A stretch of 64,000 nucleotides of DNA from the NCBI RefSeq assembly GCF_020217425.1, contig NZ_CP084092.1, positions 62,001-126,000 of the forward strand. The letters run 5' to 3'. This document shows, one piece after another, positions 35,395-43,414 of this stretch. The stretch is from Halomicrobium urmianum. GTDB lineage: Archaea > Halobacteriota > Halobacteria > Halobacteriales > Haloarculaceae. A program made the position numbers and the translations under genes. A model generated the notes under the pieces. The model had not been told where the DNA came from. It saw nothing but the letters and a program-made list of their open reading frames with translations, and searched no databases. How positions within the stretch are numbered: position 1 is the stretch's first letter; each line of letters opens with the position of its first letter.

Positions 35395-36825
35395 ATGAGC
35401 TCAGACGACGAGTCGTTCGAGGGTATCGATTTCGAGGACCGGTTCGAATCGAGAAACGAGCAGCGCGCCGCCGTCACGTCGGGCGAGGGCCTCACCGAGG
35501 AGACCGTCCGGCTCATCTCCGCGGAGAAGGGCGAGCCCGAGTGGATGCTACAGCGCCGGCTCCGCTCTCTGGAGGTGTTCCGGGAGCTGCCGATGCCGAC
35601 CGACTGGCCCGGCCAGCCGGACCTCTCGGGGATCGACCTCGACGAGATCGTCCCGTACCTCCGGCCGGACGTGGAGACCGAGGACAGCGTCGACTCCTGG
35701 GAGGACCTCCCCGAGGAGATCCGGGACACCTTCGACAAACTGGGGATCCCCGAGGCCGAGAAGGAGGCGCTGTCCGGCGCGGGCGCGCAGTACGAGTCCG
35801 AGGTCGTCTACCAGCACACGAAAGAGCAGTGGGAGGAGAAGGGCGTCGTCTTCTGCGACATGGACGAGGCCGTCCGTGAGCACGAGGAGATCGTCAAGGA
35901 GCACTTCATGACGGAGTGCGTGCCACCGACGGACAACAAGTTCGCCGCGCTGCACGGCGCAGTCTGGTCGGGCGGCTCGTTCGTGTACGTCCCCGAGGGA
36001 GTCACCGTCGAGATGCCGCTGCAGGCGTACTTCCGGATGAACTCTGAGGGGATGGGCCAGTTCGAACACAAGATCGTCGTCGCCGAGCCCGACTCGGAGG
36101 TCCACCTCATCGAGGGCTGCTCCGCGCCGCACTACGGCAGCCACAACCTCCACAGCGGCTGCGTCGAGGTGTTCGTCGGCGAGGGCGCGCACGTCCAGTA
36201 CTCGACGGTGCAGAACTGGTCGAAGAACACGTACAACCTCAACACCAAGCGCGCCATCGTCGAGGCGGACGGCACGATGGAGTGGGTCTCCGGGTCGATG
36301 GGATCCAGAGCTACCATGCTGTACCCGGCGTCGGTGCTGAAGGGCCCCGGCGCGACGGACAATCACGTCACCATCGCCTTCGCCGGCGAGGGCCAGGACA
36401 TCGACACCGGCGCGAAGGTCTACCACAACGCGCCCGACACGAAGTCGACCATCGAGTCCAAGTCCGTCTCCAAGGACGGCGGCCGCACCAACTACCGCGG
36501 CCTCGTCCACGTCTCCGACGGCGCCGAGGACTCCTCGACGTCGGTCGAGTGCGACGCGCTGATGTTCGACAGCGAGTCGACGTCGGACACCATGCCGTAC
36601 ATGGAGATCCAGGAGAACCAGGTGGACGTCGCCCACGAGGCGACCGTCGGCAAGATCGGCGACGAGGACGTCTTCTACCTCCAGAGCCGCGGCCTGGACG
36701 ACGACGACGCCAAGCAGATGATCGTCGCCGGCTTCATCGAGCCGATCACCGAGGAACTGCCCATCGAGTACGCCGTCGAGCTCAACCGCCTCATCGAACT
36801 CGAGATGGACGGCAGCCTGGGATGA
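35395..36825 (+). CDS. sufB: SufB Fe-S cluster assembly scaffold
   Basis: A 476-residue SufB. Typical blocks are CVPPTDNKFAALHGAVWSGG, EGCSAPHYGSHNLHSGCVEV, NLNTKRAIVEADGTMEWVSG, and the C-terminal EATVGKIGDEDVFYLQSRGL. SufB pairs with SufC and SufD in the Suf machinery that builds iron-sulfur clusters in the cytosol. Here it stands alone, with no sufC or sufD within the window, so it is either a second paralogue or works with partners encoded elsewhere. Peroxiredoxin is divergent, and a CGCGG-family gene follows on the opposite strand. The intact Cys and His residues suggest a functional scaffold. Confidence 0.93.
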   Translation: MSSDDESFEGIDFEDRFESRNEQRAAVTSGEGLTEETVRLISAEKGEPEWMLQRRLRSLEVFRELPMPTDWPGQPDLSGIDLDEIVPYLRPDVETEDSVDSWEDLPEEIRDTFDKLGIPEAEKEALSGAGAQYESEVVYQHTKEQWEEKGVVFCDMDEAVREHEEIVKEHFMTECVPPTDNKFAALHGAVWSGGSFVYVPEGVTVEMPLQAYFRMNSEGMGQFEHKIVVAEPDSEVHLIEGCSAPHYGSHNLHSGCVEVFVGEGAHVQYSTVQNWSKNTYNLNTKRAIVEADGTMEWVSGSMGSRATMLYPASVLKGPGATDNHVTIAFAGEGQDIDTGAKVYHNAPDTKSTIESKSVSKDGGRTNYRGLVHVSDGAEDSSTSVECDALMFDSESTSDTMPYMEIQENQVDVAHEATVGKIGDEDVFYLQSRGLDDDDAKQMIVAGFIEPITEELPIEYAVELNRLIELEMDGSLG

Positions 36826-36912
36826 CCGTACGGCGCTAATCACCAGTGTTCCCGAACCGGAAAGTTACCGGGGAGGAAGGCGTCGCGAGGCCGGACCGCT
36901 CGGCCGTGACGG

Positions 36913-37230
36913 TCAGACGTGGACCCTCGTAACGTGCCCGCCACAGCCGCACTGTTCGACGTACTCCCAGTCGGCGTCCTCGTCGAGCTCGGCGTCCAGT
37001 TCCTCGAAGAGGTACTCCGATGGGTGGCCGTGGTCCCCGTGGGTGACGAGGTTGACGTGGTTGCCCGCCGCCGTGTGTTCGACTGCTTCGATCGCCTGAC
37101 GGAGCACTAGCTCCCGGTCGTCGCCGTGTTTCGGCTTTTCGAGATTGGCGGACCAGGAGTTGTCGTGAACGTGGTCGGTTACGGGTTCGGCGTCGTGGTC
37201 GTCATCGTGGTCGTGCGGAGTACTCGACAT
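36913..37230 (-). CDS. CGCGG-family small protein, putative rSAM-modified RiPP precursor
   Basis: A 105-residue protein. The N-terminus is His/Asp-rich (HDHDDDHDAEPVTDHVHD), the middle has KPKHGDDRELVLRQAIEAVE and NHVNLVTHGDHGHPSEYL, and the C-terminus carries YVEQCGCGGHVTRVHV. The CGCGG motif defines a haloarchaeal family annotated as a putative radical-SAM-modified ribosomally made peptide; that annotation is predictive. No radical SAM gene is visible in the window, so the modifying enzyme, if any, is elsewhere. A paralogue with CSCGG is at 43002-43310. It lies convergent with sufB and upstream of a DtxR-like regulator on the same strand. Confidence 0.85.
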   Translation of the reverse strand: MSSTPHDHDDDHDAEPVTDHVHDNSWSANLEKPKHGDDRELVLRQAIEAVEHTAAGNHVNLVTHGDHGHPSEYLFEELDAELDEDADWEYVEQCGCGGHVTRVHV

Positions 37231-37434
37231 CGTTGCGGTGCTCTACGCCTTCGGCGGTGATAAAGAGCGAGGAGCAGTCCCGCGCCTTCGAGCGAGCGAT
37301 GGAGTCGAGACGATGTGCGGCAATTCACCGACTCCGCTATTTCCGGCTCTTCCGCAGAGCCCGATTCTCATTCCGATTACTTCCGATATATTTATCAGAA
37401 TTATAGCAAATAGACGTCTGCACGCCACTCTGCG

Positions 37435-37899
37435 TCAGGCGGAGCACTCGTCGCCCTCGCCGGCGGACTCGGGGCACAGTCCGAGACACGACCCGCCGAC
37501 GAGGTCCCGGAGGTTCGACAGGCCGTCGCTCGGCAGCGCGAAGGCGACGTCGAAGGCCGTCCGGTCGTCGATCGCGGCGTCGAGCTCGGACTCGAAGAAC
37601 GTCGAGACGACGCAGAACTGCCAGGCGACGCGCTCGGCGACCGTCGTCCCGCGGTCGGTGAGCCGCACGCCCTGGTAACTCTCGTAGTCTACCAGTCCGC
37701 GGTCGGCGAGCCTGGCGACCATCTCCGAGGCGCTGGCGGGCGTCACGTCCAGGTGCTCCCGGAGTTCTCCGGTCGTGACGCGCTCGCCGTCGGGCTCCGA
37801 CAGCACGGCGACCGCGAAGAGGTATCGCGCCGCTCCCCGCTCGACGTCGGACGCGGCGGACCGAGGCGTCGCCGACGTGCGCGTTCGGCTCTCTGACAT
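37435..37899 (-). CDS. DtxR/MntR-like metal-dependent transcriptional regulator
   Basis: A 154-residue regulator. The N-terminal winged HTH reads RVTTGELREHLDVTPASASE and MVARLADRGLVDYESYQG, followed by the helical dimerisation segment (RLTDRGTTVAERVAWQF). This is the two-domain DtxR form lacking the SH3 module. The C-terminus is Cys-rich (GGSCLGLCPESAGEGDECSA), a likely metal-sensing or Fe-S site. DtxR relatives repress iron or manganese genes when metal-loaded. A TTTAGG-N4-CCTAAA box sits 125 bp upstream (38024-38039), and another is at 34128-34145; this protein is the obvious candidate to bind both. Confidence 0.87.
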   Translation of the reverse strand: MSESRTRTSATPRSAASDVERGAARYLFAVAVLSEPDGERVTTGELREHLDVTPASASEMVARLADRGLVDYESYQGVRLTDRGTTVAERVAWQFCVVSTFFESELDAAIDDRTAFDVAFALPSDGLSNLRDLVGGSCLGLCPESAGEGDECSA

Positions 37900-38023
37900 A
37901 GGCCACAGTCTGTCATCGGCGAGGGAAAGCGTCCCCCCGAATCCCTTCGCGTCGGATCGGGCGACCCGCGGGACGGCCCGTCGGTGATCCGACCGGCCGA
38001 ACATCTACGGGCCTCCCTCTTAG

Positions 38024-38039
38024 TTTAGGCTCACCTAAA
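38024..38039. promoter_or_regulatory. DtxR-like metal box 2 (TTTAGG-CTCA-CCTAAA)
   Basis: A perfect 6-4-6 inverted repeat lying between the divergent DtxR-like regulator (start 37899) and the CopD-like gene (start 38048). It ends eight bases before the CopD-like ATG, so it would overlap the transcription start or leader. It has the same form as the site at 34128-34145. Confidence 0.6.
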
Positions 38040-38047
38040 TCGAATCG

Positions 38048-38911
38048 ATGAGCGAGAGCGAGAACGAGAGCCGCTTTCCGCCCGGGCAAGCGATATCGGC
38101 GCGTGCCCTCAAGCCACGGATCGTCTTCGGACTGCTCGTGGTCGCCTCGATCGGCGGCGTCTGGGTCGCGCGGTTCGGCGCTCCGATCACAGCGCGAGCG
38201 GTCACGTGGCTGGTCGCGGTGACGACCGGTGCGCTCGTCGGCGGTCTCTACTGGCGGCTGCGACTGTTCGACGGGTCCGCCTTCGACGACGCGGCCGACG
38301 CCCGACGCGTGGACGCTCGCTGGCGGCGGGTCGAGACGGCCGCCGTCGCGGCGTTCACCGTCGCCGGCGTGGCCTCCCTCGCCACGAACGACGCGTCGCG
38401 GGCCGTCGGCACCGGGGCGATCGGGGTCGGACTCGTCGCCGCCCCGCTGCTGTGGCTCGGCCTCCGACGGCCGCGGCCCGACTGGGAGCGAGACCGGCAG
38501 CCGGTCCTCCGGACGGGACTGTTCGCGGCCGCGCTCGTCGCCCTGGCGGGGTTCGCCTGGCTGGAGACGGGCACGACGGCGACCGACTGGCTCGTCCGGC
38601 TCGTCCACGTCGGCGCCTTCGCCCTGTGGGTCGGCGGCGCGGTCTGGCACAACTTCGTTGTCCTTCCGACGGCGCGCACCCGCCCCGACGCCGCGGCGAC
38701 GCTGAAGTCACAGGCGAAAGCGTTCCGCCGACACCTCCCCGCGGTCGTCGTCCTGCTGCTCGCGACCGGGACCTACCAGACCGTCCGGCTCGTCGGATTC
38801 TCGTTGTCGGCGCTCGCCGCGTCGCCGGTCGGGCCCTTCGTCGGACTGAAAGTGCTCGTGCTGGTCGCGCTGACCGGCCTCGTGGCCGTCGGCGTCGTCC
38901 GCGGGTCCTGA
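38048..38911 (+). CDS. CopD-like membrane protein
   Basis: A 287-residue polytopic membrane protein with about eight helices. The CopD-domain-like signature is HVGAFALWVGGAVWHNFVVL (near residues 188-207), followed by KSQAKAFRRHLPAVVVLLLA. It matches the paralogue at 41791-42801 (LAFAVWLGGAVWNIFVAVPT). In bacteria CopD-domain proteins take part in copper uptake; the haloarchaeal family is unstudied, and cytochrome-like quinone roles are also possible. Eight bases upstream of the ATG lies a metal-regulator-like box (38024-38039), suggesting metal-responsive expression. The N-terminus is hydrophilic (MSESENESRF). Confidence 0.8.
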   Translation: MSESENESRFPPGQAISARALKPRIVFGLLVVASIGGVWVARFGAPITARAVTWLVAVTTGALVGGLYWRLRLFDGSAFDDAADARRVDARWRRVETAAVAAFTVAGVASLATNDASRAVGTGAIGVGLVAAPLLWLGLRRPRPDWERDRQPVLRTGLFAAALVALAGFAWLETGTTATDWLVRLVHVGAFALWVGGAVWHNFVVLPTARTRPDAAATLKSQAKAFRRHLPAVVVLLLATGTYQTVRLVGFSLSALAASPVGPFVGLKVLVLVALTGLVAVGVVRGS

Positions 38912-38955
38912 CGCATCCGAGATCCACGGGGCCCACAGCGGTCGATCCGCTGCGC

Positions 38956-40056
38956 TCAGAACGGCGCGTCGTGCTCGCCGCAGGAGTGGCCGCCGGTCGA
39001 GCCGACGGACGCGTCGGCGGTCGCGCCCTCCGCCTTGCCGATCAGGACGCGGAACTCGCCGGGCTCTTTCCGGCGGTACTCCCAGCGGAACGCGTCGCCG
39101 GCCTCGGCCTCGAACTGGTGGTACAGCGGCTTCGGATCGTGGTCGTTGACCAGCACGAACCCCTCGCCGAGGTTCAGGTCGGCGTAGGCGGCGAAGATCT
39201 GCTCGTGGCGCTGTGCGGGCGGGCGCTCCCGGACGTCGAGTTCCTGGGTGACCTCGACGGCCCCGTCGTCCGGTGACGCGGTGGTCTCGTCCGCGGCCGA
39301 CGCCGCTCCTCCGTCGTCGTCGGCCGACGCAGCTTCCGCCGCCGCCAGCTTCGTGACGTGGACGCGACAGCGGCCCTGCTCGTGCTCGACGACCTGCCAC
39401 TCGAAGGCGTCGCCGTACCGCTGGCGGAACTCCTGCTGGAGCGGCCGCGGCTCGTGCGGGGCGATCAGCTCCATCGTCCCGTCCTCGGGGAGCATCCCGT
39501 ACCGGTGGTGGATCGTCGGGTGGCGCTCCTGCTTGGGGATGTCGCGGACGTCGAACCGCGTGACGACGTCCCGATCGCCGGCCGTCGACTCTCCCGTCTT
39601 GCCGACCTCGACGCGCCAGCCGTCGCCGCCGCGGCTCCGGTACTCCCAGTGGATCACTTCGCCGTGCATCGATCGGAGTTCGTGGTACAGCGGCTTGGGG
39701 TCGTGGTCGTTGACCAGCACGAACCCCTCGTCGGGCTCGAGCTGGTCGAACGCCGACAGCAGCGCCTCGTGGCGCCGCTGGGGCTTCAGGTCCCGCACGT
39801 CGATCGACGGGAACGCGTCGTCCCCGAGGGGTTCGCCCGCGACCACGTGGTGCTCACGGGGCTCCGCGTCCGGGTCGGCGTGCTCCCACTCCAGGTCGCG
39901 CTCGTGTTCGATCTGGTGTCTGAGCAGATCGGCGTCGACGTCTCGGTCGGCCACGACGTCGAACTCCTCGCCAGCGTCGGCCGCCGACAGCGCGTCGAAC
40001 AGGCGCTCTCGGTGGTCGCTCTCCGGCGTCTCCCGCAGGTCGATCTCGGTAGTCAT
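38956..40056 (-). CDS. Four-repeat DUF2249 protein
   Basis: A 366-residue protein composed of four DUF2249 (TusA/SirA-like fold) units at about residues 1-75, 83-155, 165-240 and 265-340. The repeated signature is [DE]xR..P..RH, then GEGFVLVNDHDPKPLYHQF, then F.WEYR....FRV.IGK. Units 2 and 4 share 46 of 48 identical DNA bases across the FVLVNDHDPKPLYH block (39119-39166 versus 39683-39730), pointing to recent exchange or duplication. The tail is Ser/Gly-rich and ends SCGEHDAPF. DUF2249 proteins often occur with nitric-oxide, hemerythrin or sulfur-carrier genes; here it ends a minus-strand operon with TDT, TusA and CopD-like genes. ATG 40056 starts MTTEIDLRETPESD. Confidence 0.88.
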   Translation of the reverse strand: MTTEIDLRETPESDHRERLFDALSAADAGEEFDVVADRDVDADLLRHQIEHERDLEWEHADPDAEPREHHVVAGEPLGDDAFPSIDVRDLKPQRRHEALLSAFDQLEPDEGFVLVNDHDPKPLYHELRSMHGEVIHWEYRSRGGDGWRVEVGKTGESTAGDRDVVTRFDVRDIPKQERHPTIHHRYGMLPEDGTMELIAPHEPRPLQQEFRQRYGDAFEWQVVEHEQGRCRVHVTKLAAAEAASADDDGGAASAADETTASPDDGAVEVTQELDVRERPPAQRHEQIFAAYADLNLGEGFVLVNDHDPKPLYHQFEAEAGDAFRWEYRRKEPGEFRVLIGKAEGATADASVGSTGGHSCGEHDAPF

Positions 40057-40181
40057 CTCCGTACCCGTGTACGACCGAGAGCACACGGATGGGTCCTGCG
40101 TCGAATCGGTTCGTCACGGTACCCAAAAGGTGGGAACGGCCGATCGCCGGCGGTCCGGACGTCCCCGGACTGTCGCCGTCG

Positions 40182-41423
40182 CTACGGCGACCGGGATCCG
40201 GGCCCGCCGGTCGCCGCGGGTGCTGCGCCGGCGATAGCTCGCCCCGCTGCGCGGACCATGCCGACGAAGGTCAGCCCCCAGACGAACAGCGCGAACCAGC
40301 CCCAGTATGCGGGGACGATTCCGAGCGGGCTGAACGTGTGCACGCCGGCCAGGTTGACCGTACAGGCCGTGTACATCCCCATCGGGAAGACCCGTCCCCA
40401 GGCGCCAGGGCTGTACGCGTTGCGGCGCCGGCCGAAGGCGAGCCGCGCCCAGGGGACCGCGATCACCCACGCCGGTGGCCGCCCGTCGTCTGCAGTGAGG
40501 AAGCTCCAGACGTCGATGGCGAGCAGCAGCGGGATCCACCACGACGCGATGGCCCACGCGAGGAACGTGATCCCCAGCGTGATCTCGACGTACGGTTCCC
40601 ACGCCGGGAACGCCGACAGGCGCGGGCCGAGCGTGGCCCCCGCCAGCGTCGTGATCGCCGCGGCGCCCATCGTGATCCAGTACGGCCCGGTCCAGTCGCT
40701 GGGGCGGACGGCCCCGTCCAGCAGGCGGTAGGTCACGACGGTGACGACGACGAAGTAGAGGACGAAGCCGGACCCCCAGTACCCCATGCTCAACAGGACG
40801 ACCTCGTCGACGTAGGTCGACAGCGAGTCTGCGAGCAGCGCTCCGAGGACGGCCAGCGACTGCATGCAGACGATCGCGAGCAGGAAGGCGCCGTCGACGC
40901 GCTCGCGAGCGGCCGACTCCCGCGGCCCGACGATCTCGACGGCGAACAGGTAGTACAGGAGGACCGGCGTGGCGACGACGGTGGTCGACCAGAGGATCGC
41001 CGCCGCCGTGACCTCGTCGAAGAAGAGGACGAGCTGCGTCCCGACGGTGTTCGTCGCGACGACGAACGTCAGCGTCCCCCAGTGGCGCTTGCTGTTCCGG
41101 AGATCGGCGAGGACGGTGCCGGGGAAGCGGGCCGTCTTCGCCCCGAAGAGTGCGACCAGCAGGGCGTAACAGCCGACGTTGAACACCGACAGCGGCAGTG
41201 CGACCGCCTCGACGCCCAGTCCCCGGAAGGCGATGGAGACGATGCCCGTCGACATGGCGAGCCCGAAGTAGGCGGGGTCGAGCGTCCGGAGCGCGTCGGC
41301 GAGGCTGTCGACGGCGCTCGACCCGGATCCAGCCGCCTCGTCGTGGCCAGCCGTCTCGTCGTGACCCGTCGCCTCGTCTGGGCTCGTCGGGTCGCGGTCC
41401 GGGCCGGCGTCGTCCTCGACCAT
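40182..41423 (-). CDS. TDT-family (tellurite-resistance/dicarboxylate) transporter
   Basis: A 413-residue membrane protein with about ten helices. The TDT/TehA/SLAC1 signature starts the membrane part at AYFGLAMSTGIVSIAFRGLG, and HWGTLTFVVATNTVGTQLVL is typical. A short acidic Gln-poor N-terminal extension (ATGHDETAGHDEAAGS) and a GGPGSRSP-like tail are cytoplasmic. TDT proteins export or import dicarboxylates, tellurite, sulfite or anions. Next to a TusA-like protein and DUF2249 units, sulfite or another sulfur oxyanion is a reasonable substrate guess, but unproven. It lies between TusA-like (90-bp gap) and DUF2249 (125-bp gap) genes on the same strand. Confidence 0.87.
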   Translation of the reverse strand: MVEDDAGPDRDPTSPDEATGHDETAGHDEAAGSGSSAVDSLADALRTLDPAYFGLAMSTGIVSIAFRGLGVEAVALPLSVFNVGCYALLVALFGAKTARFPGTVLADLRNSKRHWGTLTFVVATNTVGTQLVLFFDEVTAAAILWSTTVVATPVLLYYLFAVEIVGPRESAARERVDGAFLLAIVCMQSLAVLGALLADSLSTYVDEVVLLSMGYWGSGFVLYFVVVTVVTYRLLDGAVRPSDWTGPYWITMGAAAITTLAGATLGPRLSAFPAWEPYVEITLGITFLAWAIASWWIPLLLAIDVWSFLTADDGRPPAWVIAVPWARLAFGRRRNAYSPGAWGRVFPMGMYTACTVNLAGVHTFSPLGIVPAYWGWFALFVWGLTFVGMVRAAGRAIAGAAPAATGGPGSRSP

Positions 41424-41513
41424 CTCGGCTCGTCCCCCGTTGTCCCCGCCAGTCGCAAGAGGCTGACGTTCGCCGCTGTCTGGAGCCGCGACGGCTGGTC
41501 CGGCCCGCCGCGC

Positions 41514-41798
41514 TCACTGGCCGTGGATCTCGAGGTACGTCGCGTACTCCGTCCGGAGGAACCGGCCGCGCTCGCTCTCGATGGCGAGCAGTTCGTGGGC
41601 GGTCTGCTCGGCCAGTCGCGGGTACTCCCGCTTCGCCCGCCTGTCAGTGCTCCTGACGACCAGCACCGCGCCGTCGGGGAGGTCCTCGAGCGCGCGCTGG
41701 ACGCGGGCGATGCCGCTGGCACAGCCCCGGCCGCGGTTGTCGACGGTCATGTCCGGTTCGACGTCGGGCGCCTCGTCGGGGACCGCGCTGTCAGTCAT
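41514..41798 (-). CDS. TusA-like sulfur-carrier family protein
   Basis: A 94-residue protein with the TusA/SirA-like fold: DMTVDNRGRGCASGIARVQR places Cys26 where the sulfur-carrying cysteine sits. The pattern ALEDLPDGAVLVVRSTDRRA and the C-terminal helix fit. The usual CPxP motif is replaced by CASGI, so standard tRNA-thiolation activity is uncertain. It starts eight bases inside the end of the CopD-like gene (overlapping), so translation is coupled. The TDT transporter follows 90 bp later. Together they look like a sulfur- or redox-linked unit. Confidence in family is good, in activity low. Confidence 0.78.
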   Translation of the reverse strand: MTDSAVPDEAPDVEPDMTVDNRGRGCASGIARVQRALEDLPDGAVLVVRSTDRRAKREYPRLAEQTAHELLAIESERGRFLRTEYATYLEIHGQ

Positions 41799-42801
41799 CG
41801 CCCGTCACCTCCCCGTCGCCGACCGGCCCGTCGTCCGTCGCTGGGCCGCCGTCCGTCCCGGGTCCGCCGAGGTCGTCCAGTTCGCAGACCCCCTCGATGG
41901 GGGAGCAGGCCCGCCACATCGGGCAGAGCTCGAAAATGACTATCAGCAGGCCCACGAACCCGACCTTCGCCAGGACGGCGAGACCGACGGCGCTGTCGAG
42001 GTACGTCCCGGGAGCCGTTCCGAGCCCGTCGACCGCCTGGTAGAGGCCCGTCAGGAAGATCGCGGGGAAGACGAACCGGACGGCCCAGCGGAACCGCTCC
42101 AGTTGCTCGCCGGCCGCGCGGACGACCGCCACGGTCGGCCGCTTCTGCCCGGTCGGCACCGCGACGAAGATGTTCCAGACGGCCCCGCCGAGCCACACCG
42201 CGAACGCGAGGAGGTGCAGCGTGCGGACGACGGCGGCGACGGGATCGAACCCCCGCGTCGCCACCTCTGCGACGGCCGTCGCGGCGACCAGCGCGAGCGC
42301 GAGAGCGAGTGCGCCGATGCCGCTCGGGCTCCGGAACTGGGCTTCGACGGGGCCGCTGCGGACCGTCGTCGCGGTCCCGACCGCGACGAACGACGCCAGC
42401 AGCGCACCGAAGCCGTACGCGGGCGGCGTCGGTCCGAACGCCGCGACGTAGTCGCCGAGGACGACGACCCCGCTCGCGGTCAGGACGGCCAGCGCGCCCA
42501 GCGCGATCCGGTCGAACCGTTCGTACATCTCGGCGCAGTAGTCGGCGGCGTCGGTCCCCAGATCCGCCGGCCGGACGAAGAGGTGCTTCCAGACCAGCCC
42601 GCCGGTGAGAACGCCCAGCGCGACAAAGTACTCCCACTTCGCGACGGTGAGTCCCGGGCCGCCGCCCTCGAGGCGCGTGGTCACCCACGTCCCGACGAGC
42701 GACACCGCGAGGATGACGGTCAGGGCGACCCTGGGAAGCGTGTACCTGTCGAACAGCGCGTCCGTCTCCGCGCCGGCCGTCCGATTGCGGGACTCTGGCA
42801 T
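41791..42801 (-). CDS. CopD-like membrane protein with Cys-rich tail
   Basis: A 336-residue polytopic membrane protein with about eight helices, paralogous to 38048-38911 (shared LAFAVWLGGAVWNIFVAVPT and FVFPAIFLTGLYQAVDGL). Unlike that paralogue it ends in a cytoplasmic-looking tail with three cysteines (ELCPMWRACSPIEGVCELDD) and a Gly/Asp-rich end; the cysteines could bind metal or the sulfur carrier encoded next door. ATG 42801 begins MPESRNRTAGAETD. The 3' end overlaps the TusA-like gene by 8 bp. It heads the minus operon and is divergent from the CSCGG protein gene across about 200 bp. Confidence 0.8.
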   Translation of the reverse strand: MPESRNRTAGAETDALFDRYTLPRVALTVILAVSLVGTWVTTRLEGGGPGLTVAKWEYFVALGVLTGGLVWKHLFVRPADLGTDAADYCAEMYERFDRIALGALAVLTASGVVVLGDYVAAFGPTPPAYGFGALLASFVAVGTATTVRSGPVEAQFRSPSGIGALALALALVAATAVAEVATRGFDPVAAVVRTLHLLAFAVWLGGAVWNIFVAVPTGQKRPTVAVVRAAGEQLERFRWAVRFVFPAIFLTGLYQAVDGLGTAPGTYLDSAVGLAVLAKVGFVGLLIVIFELCPMWRACSPIEGVCELDDLGGPGTDGGPATDDGPVGDGEVTGDD

Positions 42802-43001
42802 GGCGAGTGGGTTCCCTCGGAAGCGGATTGCGCGGGCCGAAACTAAGCCGGCGGGGCGGATATATTCGCCCGAGTCCTCTCGGGTCTCCGCACGGTACCA
42901 CCACCTATGGAGGCAGTCGATCCGCACTGTGACGCCGCTGACGACCGCGTTCGACCGTCGAGAGCGGACCACGGACGGTCAGCGCGGGAGGTGACTGATC
43001 G
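42802..43001. promoter_or_regulatory. Divergent promoter between CopD-like operon and CSCGG operon
   Basis: This is a 200-bp gap. The AT-rich ggatatattcgc near 42855-42866 is a plausible minus-strand promoter for the CopD-like operon. The plus-strand signal is unclear. The DtxR-like box is not present here, in contrast to 34128 and 38024. Confidence 0.4.
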
Positions 43002-43310
43002 GTGACCTCGAACGCGTACGCCGGGCGCGAACCGGTGACGCGGACGGCCCACGACCGGCCCTGGACCGTCGACCTCGAGTCGGAGGACCACGCCGCCGAC
43101 CGGCGACTGACCATCGACGAGGCCGTCGACGCCGTCGAACAGACGCGGGCCGGGCGACACGTCGACCTCGTCACGCACGAGCGCCACGGCCACCCTTCGA
43201 CGTACCTCTACCGGCCGTTGCGGGCCGTCGACCGCCGCGTCGAACTCTCCGACGAGGGGCGCTGTTCGTGCGGAGGGTACGTGACGCGCGTCCGCGTCGA
43301 CCCGAAGTAG
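43002..43310 (+). CDS. CGCGG-like small protein (CSCGG variant), putative RiPP precursor paralogue
   Basis: A 102-residue protein aligned over its whole length with the CGCGG protein at 36913-37230. Shared blocks are RRLTIDEAVDAVEQTRAGRH versus RELVLRQAIEAVEHTAAGNH, VDLVTHERHGHPSTYLY versus VNLVTHGDHGHPSEYLF, and the tail CSCGGYVTRVRV versus CGCGGHVTRVHV. The His-rich leader is absent. GTG or ATG start within a few codons is possible (gtgacctcg at 43002). It heads a plus-strand group with two unrecognised genes, divergent from the CopD-like operon. Confidence 0.82.
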   Translation: MTSNAYAGREPVTRTAHDRPWTVDLESEDHAADRRLTIDEAVDAVEQTRAGRHVDLVTHERHGHPSTYLYRPLRAVDRRVELSDEGRCSCGGYVTRVRVDPK

Positions 43311-43414
43311 CCGAGGAGCGTAGGGCCCGTTGATACTCCCGCACGCCGACACTTGAACTGGGGCTCGGAGATGTACGGCGACGGAGTCGAGGTCCCGGGC
43401 GTCCGAGTACGCAC

